A DNA stretch of 9,949 nt from JAQBDA01 sp032124675 (GTDB taxonomy: Bacteria; Chloroflexota; Anaerolineae; Anaerolineales; UBA4823): NCBI GenBank assembly GCA_032124675.1, contig JAQBDA010000113.1, positions 1-9,949 on the forward strand, given 5' to 3'. The notes under the pieces were generated by a model. It saw only the letters and a program-made list of their open reading frames with translations. It searched no databases and was not told where the DNA came from. Within the stretch, counting starts at the first letter, position 1; the number at the start of each line of letters is the position of its first letter. Positions 7,401 through 9,949 of this stretch are shown here, piece after piece. The translations under genes were made by a program, and so were the position numbers.

Positions 7401-7416
7401 AATTGTGTACACAATT
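7401..7416. promoter_or_regulatory. Operator candidate 2, 16-base perfect palindrome
   Basis: AATTGTGTACACAATT, perfectly self-complementary, just upstream of the -35 box. Together with the TGTGCACA site it suggests cooperative binding by the antitoxin or antitoxin-toxin complex, as in other Phd/YefM modules. The assignment of the binder is inferred. Confidence 0.65.
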
Positions 7417-7494
7417 ATCGTGGGTGGAAAAACTGTTTTGTGTAGTAAACACCAGCAGCATTATCGAAGCGATAAATTAAGCCCTGAACGCCGG

Positions 7495-8040
7495 CTATTC
7501 AAAATGGGATTCAGTAGGCGGCAGATAAGGATCCAGAATCTCCCCCAACCGCCAGGGCTGATAGTCTCGGACTTCCACACACAGGTTGACGTGCTGTGCT
7601 CCCAGCTCGGGAGCCAGACTGTTGTGGATATGCCCATGTAAGTTGAGCAAGCCCGGCTCAAGGGGGACGATAGGGCGGTGCGAGAAGACCAGTTGTAAGC
7701 CTGAAGGATAATTCATGAGGTACGGATCAGGAACCAGGGTGATACCCAGTTGTTGATAAAAAGCTTTGCTGCGTCGGTCGTGGTTGCCGCGCATCAGGTA
7801 TAAGTGACCGTTGAGTAGCGGTGCTAAGCCTTCGATCTTTTCCTTCTTGCCCAGTGCCAGGTCACCGACGTGGAAGACAATCTCTTCGGGTTGAATTAGG
7901 CGGTTCCAGTTGTCGATGATCATCTCCTGCCAGCCTGCCGGACGATCGCAATAGCGGCCGATGTTCTCGTGGAAGAAATGGGTATCGGAAATGATCCAGG
8001 TCGAATCATCGATAGGGATTTGCGGCTGGGCCGGTAGCAT
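7495..8040 (-). CDS. Calcineurin-like metallophosphoesterase (COG4186-like)
   Basis: Predicted dinuclear-metal phosphoesterase in the cytoplasm; it has 181 residues and no signal peptide. All metal-binding blocks are visible in order: SDTHFFHENI (Asp19, His21), HVGDLALG (Asp60), RGNHD (Asn86, His87), FSHRP (His121) and LHGHIHN (His135, His137, His139). The small size and the SDTHFFHENI and GDLALG texts fit the 'predicted phosphohydrolase' group often seen in phages and mobile regions. Substrate is unknown; a nucleotide or a phosphodiester bond is plausible. The ATG is 17 bases after the stop of the Cys-rich gene. The only ribosome-site candidate, AGGGTG, is about 12 bases from the ATG, so coupling to the upstream gene is likely. 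It is the last gene of the Fic operon. A short TTATCG/CGATAA hairpin (7461-7475) follows, but without a T-run. Confidence 0.92.
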   Translation of the reverse strand: MLPAQPQIPIDDSTWIISDTHFFHENIGRYCDRPAGWQEMIIDNWNRLIQPEEIVFHVGDLALGKKEKIEGLAPLLNGHLYLMRGNHDRRSKAFYQQLGITLVPDPYLMNYPSGLQLVFSHRPIVPLEPGLLNLHGHIHNSLAPELGAQHVNLCVEVRDYQPWRLGEILDPYLPPTESHFE

Positions 8041-8057
8041 GGTTGTTGAGCACCCTG

Positions 8058-8474
8058 TTAATACGGCGGCTCGGCTGGGCCATCATAACCGCACATCCTG
8101 GTGCGTGGAGAGTTGACCAAGGTCATCGGTTCGCCATAATTCTCATGCGGTTGTTCTTCCATGTGATCGTCACAAAGATAGTCGCTATTATCCTCTTCGT
8201 AAACACATTCGATACACAGCCATTGCGCCGGTTGACCGCATTCCTGGCAGACAAATTCTGGCATCCGATTGCGCGCCAGCAAGGCAATTGGATGTTTCGT
8301 GGTCGCTTTTCCTTCCCGGAATCCAACCACTTTGATATCGGTCTCGGACGTGGTGCCAAAGTCATACATATGGCGCAGAACCAGTCCAGGTTCAAATATC
8401 GCATTGGCTTTACGCGCTTTGCCGATATCCTGGCCACCCCACCCGCCAATCGTGAACTTGCTCAGGTGACACAT
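8058..8474 (-). pseudogene. YDFG/Cys-rich protein of the pRiA4b ORF-3-like group, N-terminus apparently missing
   Basis: The frame has 138 residues. It resembles hypothetical proteins of the plasmid pRiA4b ORF-3 / IS1096-passenger fold that carry the core YDFGTTSETDIKVV (here 37-50), then HPIALLARNRMPEF and a metal-site-like region: Cys76, Cys79, Cys87, Cys90, Cys101, His104, His110, Cys128, with NSPRT before the last Cys. From memory of the family, an N-terminal segment of about 40-50 residues precedes the CHLSKFTIGG text. Here that text begins at residue 2, an in-frame TAG stands two codons before the ATG, and the Fic stop is 20 bases upstream. So either a 5' deletion has occurred or this is a naturally short variant. 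A weak AGGTTGG lies just before the ATG. Function unknown; it could still be translated, so 'pseudogene' is tentative. It sits between Fic and the phosphoesterase in one operon. Confidence 0.45.
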
Positions 8475-8494
8475 TCCAACCTAATGGCTTTATC

Positions 8495-9655
8495 TCATCG
8501 ACTTCCTGTGAGTGTAGGCTGTTCCAACACAGCCAGGATCGGACGCGCCAGATACACCCGCCCCCACGACCGCCCGGTTATTTCTTCCAAGAGCCCATTT
8601 TGTTGCAGGTACTCGATCGCCTGGCTGGCTGTAGGGTGACTCACCTGCAGCAATTCGCCGGCCCGAGCCACCGTAATATAGGGGTTGATAAAGAGCTCGT
8701 CCAGGAGCGCAACTGCTTTTGGCTTGTCTCGCACCTTCAAGCGGAATGCTTCCCTAAGGTTCATCAACTCATCCGCATGATGGAGAGCCTGGCGAGCAGT
8801 CAAGACAACCCCATCCAGAAAGTACGTCAGCCAGCCAGGCCAATCTCCTTCGGTGCGCACTCGCTGCAACGCGGAGTAATATTCCTGGCGGCTGGCCTCG
8901 AAATATTGAGACAGGTAGAGAAGCGGTTGAGACAACCGGCCGCGTTCGATCAGGAACAGGGTGATCAGGAGCCTGCCCACGCGACCATTCCCGTCCAGAA
9001 ATGGATGAATGGCTTCGAATTGCTCGTGCATGACAGCACATTGGATCAAATCAGGGAAGCTCTCCCTGTCGTGTAGAAAGGATTCCCAATTATCCAATGC
9101 AGTCAGCATCTCCTCGGGTGGAGGCGGTACGTATTGCGCATTGGCCAGAGTGCTGCCTGGGGATCCAATCCAATTCTGCGTCCGGCGGAAATCACCTGGT
9201 GTGGATTGCTCGCCGCGCATGCCCTGCATCAATCGGGCATGGATTTCACGCGTCAGTCTTTTGGACAATGGCAGCTCATTCAGCCGCTGTATGCCGTATT
9301 CCAGAGCAGTGATGTAATTGCGTACTTCCTGGATATCCGCTACATCGCGATCTTGTATACCGGGCTCAACTTCGTCGAGCCACAGATCGGATAAGTCGGC
9401 TTTAGTTCCTTCAATGCGAGAGGACAACACCGCCTCCCGGCGCATATAGGGGTTTATCAGCAAATGCGGATTCGGCAAGAGTCTGCCCAAGCCAGACAGC
9501 TCGCTTAAGGCTGTATCAGCGCGAGACAACGCCAGCACCAAGTTGGGATCATACTGGATGTCTGGAGGCAAAGGTGCAGGAATAAAGGCGTGATAGCCGG
9601 ACGAGGTTTTGATTACCCTACCGGCCTCTGGAGAGCGAAAATCGTCAGGATTCAT
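8495..9655 (-). CDS. Fic-family AMP-transferase, class II, with C-terminal winged helix
   Basis: Predicted enzyme that transfers AMP from ATP (possibly another nucleotide) to protein hydroxyl groups. It has 386 residues, close to the stand-alone Fic proteins of the Shewanella SoFic type (about 370). Domains: Fic N-terminal domain (about 20-110) containing the inhibitory motif SSRIEG (Ser78...Glu82-Gly83, the S/TxxxE(G/N) pattern), then the Fic core (about 130-265) with the catalytic motif HPFLDGNGRVGR (217-228, catalytic His217, Arg228). The C-terminal region (about 313-372) looks like a winged helix (VARAGELLQVSHPTASQAIEYL). Both the active site and the autoinhibitory glutamate are intact, so it should be a self-inhibited enzyme that needs no separate antitoxin. 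GAGGTT lies 8 bases before the ATG. First gene of a three-gene - strand operon. Targets unknown. Confidence 0.95.
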   Translation of the reverse strand: MNPDDFRSPEAGRVIKTSSGYHAFIPAPLPPDIQYDPNLVLALSRADTALSELSGLGRLLPNPHLLINPYMRREAVLSSRIEGTKADLSDLWLDEVEPGIQDRDVADIQEVRNYITALEYGIQRLNELPLSKRLTREIHARLMQGMRGEQSTPGDFRRTQNWIGSPGSTLANAQYVPPPPEEMLTALDNWESFLHDRESFPDLIQCAVMHEQFEAIHPFLDGNGRVGRLLITLFLIERGRLSQPLLYLSQYFEASRQEYYSALQRVRTEGDWPGWLTYFLDGVVLTARQALHHADELMNLREAFRLKVRDKPKAVALLDELFINPYITVARAGELLQVSHPTASQAIEYLQQNGLLEEITGRSWGRVYLARPILAVLEQPTLTGSR

Positions 9656-9663
9656 GGGTTGAT

Positions 9664-9683
9664 AACCTCAACTGCATATTATA
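9664..9683 (-). promoter_or_regulatory. -10 box and ribosome binding site of the Fic operon
   Basis: On the - strand, a perfect TATAAT (complement of 9678-9683) lies 22 bases before the Fic ATG, with the GAGGTT ribosome site (complement of 9664-9669) between. No good -35 box is found at 16-18 bases; TTGAAA is present but 25 bases away. A GCTTTG/CAAAGC inverted repeat (9684-9689 and 9713-9718) flanks the area where a -35 would be, so an activator may be involved. The leader would be very short. Confidence 0.55.
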
Positions 9684-9763
9684 GCTTTGTAAAAATATAC
9701 CACATTTCTTTCAAAGCAACGGGTGAATTGTAAGCCGATTTACAAAGAGGAACATTTGGGACA

Positions 9764-9800
9764 GGGACTTATGTCCCGTGCATAGCGGGACATAGGTCTC
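9764..9800. repeat. Hairpin with 15-bp stem, GGGAC/GTCCC repeats
   Basis: GGGACTTATGTCCCG (9764-9778) pairs with CGGGACATAGGTCTC (9786-9800) over 15 positions, including two G-T wobbles, around the loop TGCATAG. Each arm is itself nearly palindromic (GGGAC...GTCCC), and another GGGAC starts at 9758. No T-run follows on either strand, so it is not an intrinsic terminator. It sits 17 bases before the TTGACA of the + strand promoter. It may be a regulator site or a REP-like intergenic repeat. Confidence 0.65.
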
Positions 9801-9817
9801 GTCTTGCTCAAAAACGC

Positions 9818-9845
9818 TTGACAAATTGGATTTCGCTGGTAATAT
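9818..9845 (+). promoter_or_regulatory. Promoter facing the right edge
   Basis: TTGACA (9818-9823, perfect -35), 16-base spacer, TAATAT (9840-9845) preceded by TGG, which gives an extended -10 (TGnTAATAT). AATATT at 17 bases is an alternative. Transcription would start near 9852. No + strand gene lies in the remaining bases, so it serves a leader or small RNA, or a gene beyond the window. Confidence 0.7.
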
Positions 9846-9851
9846 TTGAGT

Positions 9852-9949
9852 AACGATTACCAACGCGCTGCTTTCGGCGCCAAATATTAGTGATACAGAA
9901 ACCATACGTTGGCAGGTCATTTTTCCCCCTGGATGTGTGGTTTCTTTTT
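9852..9949 (+). ncRNA. Structured leader or small RNA (candidate)
   Basis: The roughly 98 bases between the + strand promoter and the terminator hold no start codon with a ribosome site. GCGCTG-CTTT-CGGCGC (9865-9880) is a 6-bp tetraloop hairpin. CCAACG (9860-9865) can pair with CGTTGG (9907-9912), enclosing that hairpin. This pairing uses base 9907 of the terminator's left arm and the adjacent inner bases, so it would compete with terminator closure. That is the layout of an attenuator or riboswitch. I do not recognise a known class. It may instead be a free small RNA of about 100 nt. Confidence 0.45.
9897..9949 (+). terminator. Intrinsic terminator at window edge
   Basis: AGAAACCATAC (9897-9907) pairs with GTGTGGTTTCT (9935-9945) over all 11 positions (one T-G wobble). 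Inside it, CAGG (9913-9916) pairs with CCTG (9928-9931). The stem runs into TTTT up to the end of the window. The T-run is only on the + strand side, so it ends + strand transcription. All genes for 3 kb to the left are on the - strand, so its only visible partner is the promoter at 9818. Confidence 0.75.

Noticed and set aside
7461..7475. TTATCGAAGCGATAA hairpin after the phosphoesterase gene as terminator
   Set aside because: Short stem, AT-rich, no T-tract on the - strand.
8043..8639. 198-codon + strand frame
   Set aside because: Antisense to the YDFG/Cys-rich gene and the Fic 3' end, which have recognisable motifs; no ribosome site or family feature.
9711..9920. 69-codon - strand frame with a good AGGGGG ribosome-site-like sequence before its ATG
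   Set aside because: It runs antisense through the hairpin, the + strand promoter and the leader; its translation shows no family feature and the purine run is part of the terminator loop.
1..9949. CRISPR array, insertion sequence or rRNA
   Set aside because: No regularly spaced repeats, transposase motifs or rRNA-like sequence were seen.

Overview
The window looks like a bacterial chromosome segment in two parts. Positions 1 to about 6200 carry housekeeping or metabolic genes, all on the + strand. Positions about 6550 to 9949 carry an accessory block whose genes are all on the - strand. No taxonomic marker is present. The mix of mid-GC DNA, a large FtsX-type permease, a stand-alone FabF, an isoquinoline-oxidoreductase-like molybdenum hydroxylase, a VapBC-like pair and a Fic gene would suit an environmental bacterium such as a member of the Chloroflexota, but that is a weak inference from gene style.

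Left part. The window opens inside an ABC-transporter permease of the FtsX/MacB type (2-1984; the N-terminus lies outside). A fabF-type ketoacyl-ACP synthase (2110-3363) follows as its own unit. Next comes a tightly coupled two-gene operon (3534-6193, 4-base ATGA overlap) for a molybdenum hydroxylase: a small 2Fe-2S subunit, then a Tat-exported molybdopterin subunit. No FAD subunit or Moco-insertion chaperone gene is adjacent. The permease is AT-rich and the hydroxylase operon is clearly GC-richer.

Junction, 6194-6607. This stretch without an assigned gene holds a long imperfect inverted repeat (core arms 6238-6270 and 6287-6320), a possible gene remnant in the same bases, and the 3' half of a tRNA gene on the - strand (6508-6548). 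The tRNA match stops in the anticodon loop and no 5' half follows. This is what a tRNA attachment site left by an integrated element looks like, and its orientation puts the element on the right, where the accessory genes are.

Right part, 6608-9655. A Phd/YefM antitoxin and a PIN-domain ribonuclease form one operon. Its promoter is clear, and two related palindromes lie in and beside it, so autorepression is likely. Upstream is a second - strand operon, Fic -> YDFG/Cys-rich protein -> metallophosphoesterase, with 20- and 17-base gaps and a perfect TATAAT upstream of Fic. The middle gene appears to lack its family's usual N-terminus.

Right edge, 9656-9949. The Fic promoter is divergent from a + strand promoter (TTGACA, 9818). 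Between them lies a 15-bp-stem hairpin. Downstream of the + strand promoter is a roughly 100-nt structured leader that ends in a convincing intrinsic terminator at the window edge, with an alternative pairing that would compete with the terminator. It is either a small RNA or an attenuated leader for a gene beyond the window.
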